Source: Candidatus Hydrogenedentota bacterium (GTDB lineage Bacteria > Hydrogenedentota > Hydrogenedentia > Hydrogenedentales > CAITNO01). From it: a stretch of 13,244 nt of DNA. The notes below the pieces were generated by a model. That model was given only the letters and a program-made list of their open reading frames with translations, had not been told where the DNA came from and did not search any database. The stretch spans positions 1 through 13,244 of the forward strand of contig JAKPUV010000682.1 of NCBI GenBank assembly GCA_029554925.1, read 5' to 3'. The position numbers were made by a program, and so were the translations under genes. Position 1 is the stretch's first letter; the number at the start of each line of letters is the position of its first letter. This document shows positions 12,620 through 13,244 of this stretch, piece after piece.

Positions 12620-13244
12620 TCAGAGCAGCTTGCCGGTCTCGCCGAAGCCCTCGCGCTTGCAGCCGCCCTCGCACCCGTCCCAGCAGTAGGTGCACAGGCT
12701 CCCCATGGGAAGCGTGGTCGCCTCCACCATGTCGTCCAGCCGCTGGTACTGGAGCGTCGTGAGCGACAGCCGCGTGCGGATGCGCTCGACCATGGCGTGG
12801 TAACGGTCGGAGTCCGGGTTGGCGTACTCGTCCAGGTGCCGGTCCGACTCGCCCTCCAGCTCCTTCACGGCGCGCCGCGCCGCCAGGTCCATCTCCGACT
12901 TCGACCGCGAGAAGTTGAGGAACTTGCACCCGTGCACCAGCGGCGGGCAGGCGGGGCGCATGTGGACCTCCAGCGCCCCCGCGTCGTAGAGACGCTGGAT
13001 CGTGTCCTTGAGCTGCGTGCCGCGCACGATCGAGTCGTCGCAGAAGACGATGCGGCGCCCCTGAATCAGCTCGCGGATGGGGATCAGCTTCATGCGCGCC
13101 ACGAGGTCGCGCGTGGCCTGGGCCTGCGGCATGAAGCTGCGCGGCCAGGTGGGCGTGTACTTTGCGAAGGGGCGGCCGTAGGGGATCTTCTTCTCGTTCG
13201 CGTAGCCGATGGCGTGCCCCGTGCCCGAGTCGGGGATGCCCGCC
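12620..13244 (-). CDS. purF: Amidophosphoribosyltransferase, C-terminal part (N-terminus outside window)
   Basis: The visible 207 residues are the C-terminal phosphoribosyltransferase part of PurF, which makes 5-phosphoribosylamine from PRPP and glutamine in the first step of purine synthesis. The frame enters from the right edge as AGIPDSGTGHAIGYA, the PDSG...A.GYA motif of the family. The PRPP loop is RRIVFCDDSIVRGTQ (about 63-77 of the visible part), followed by the AGALEVHMR and CPPL segments. A Cys in VHGCKF and the C-terminal cysteines CTYCWDGCEGGC fit the iron-sulphur type of PurF known from Bacillus subtilis, where four Cys hold a 4Fe-4S cluster; the fourth would be upstream, out of view. 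The methionine at 13132 is internal, not the start. The N-terminal glutaminase domain and its Cys nucleophile lie beyond the window. Convergent with hldE. Confidence 0.95.
   Translation of the reverse strand, partial: AGIPDSGTGHAIGYANEKKIPYGRPFAKYTPTWPRSFMPQAQATRDLVARMKLIPIRELIQGRRIVFCDDSIVRGTQLKDTIQRLYDAGALEVHMRPACPPLVHGCKFLNFSRSKSEMDLAARRAVKELEGESDRHLDEYANPDSDRYHAMVERIRTRLSLTTLQYQRLDDMVEATTLPMGSLCTYCWDGCEGGCKREGFGETGKLL

Noticed and set aside
1..13244. tRNA, rRNA, transposase, integrase or toxin-antitoxin genes
   Set aside because: No cloverleaf, rRNA-like stretch or recognisable mobile-element or toxin protein was seen on either strand; only a whole-genome tool run could exclude very divergent ones.

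Overview
The window is a GC-rich (about 70% G+C by eye), densely coding bacterial chromosome segment. It holds 12 complete or nearly complete protein genes plus one gene cut by the right edge. I found no rRNA, tRNA, CRISPR array, transposase or phage gene. The gene mix suggests a Gram-negative heterotroph of the Planctomycetota / Verrucomicrobiota / Lentisphaerota / Hydrogenedentota type. The signs are a Tat-exported Gfo/Idh/MocA oxidoreductase, a secreted sugar-hydrolase-like protein, a fused heptose kinase/nucleotidyltransferase (LPS or other surface glycan) and a histone H1-like Ala/Lys/Pro protein. The phylum is an inference, not read from a marker gene.

Layout. Positions 1-630 (minus strand) hold two small integral membrane proteins in one operon, fired from a promoter at 676-704. 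Positions 783-2978 (plus) hold a secreted 731-aa protein resembling alpha-galactosidase-type glycoside hydrolases. Positions 2979-3293 are a non-coding island packed with perfect inverted repeats. Positions 3294-4628 (plus) hold the Tat-exported Gfo/Idh/MocA oxidoreductase, closed by a clear intrinsic terminator at 4654-4689. Positions 4813-10277 (plus) look like one five-gene operon: a NagB-like sugar-phosphate isomerase homologue, a renalase-like FAD oxidoreductase, GlpD, an exported alpha/beta hydrolase and a cytoplasmic paralogue of it. Spacing is 3 nt, 4-nt overlap, 28 nt and 4-nt overlap. Positions 10432-10644 (minus) hold the histone-like protein. Positions 10645-11127 are an unusually AT-rich divergent intergenic region. 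Positions 11128-12603 (plus) hold HldE. Positions 12620-13244 (minus) hold the C-terminal part of PurF.

How the parts fit. The first half reads as carbohydrate scavenging. The five-gene operon joins sugar-phosphate chemistry, a flavin oxidoreductase, glycerol-3-phosphate oxidation and two esterase-like hydrolases; use of glyceride- or acyl-linked substrates is a reasonable guess but unproven. HldE, PurF and the histone-like protein are housekeeping or chromatin functions.

The observations most worth a second look are: the NagB-like protein that has lost one catalytic Asp while keeping the rest of the signature; the inside/outside hydrolase paralogue pair; the palindrome island; the 11-residue higher-order repeat in the histone-like gene with its AT-rich leader; and a recurring promoter layout (-35, 17-18 nt GC-rich spacer, G-run, TAnnnT). 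I see no convincing new defence or mobile system.
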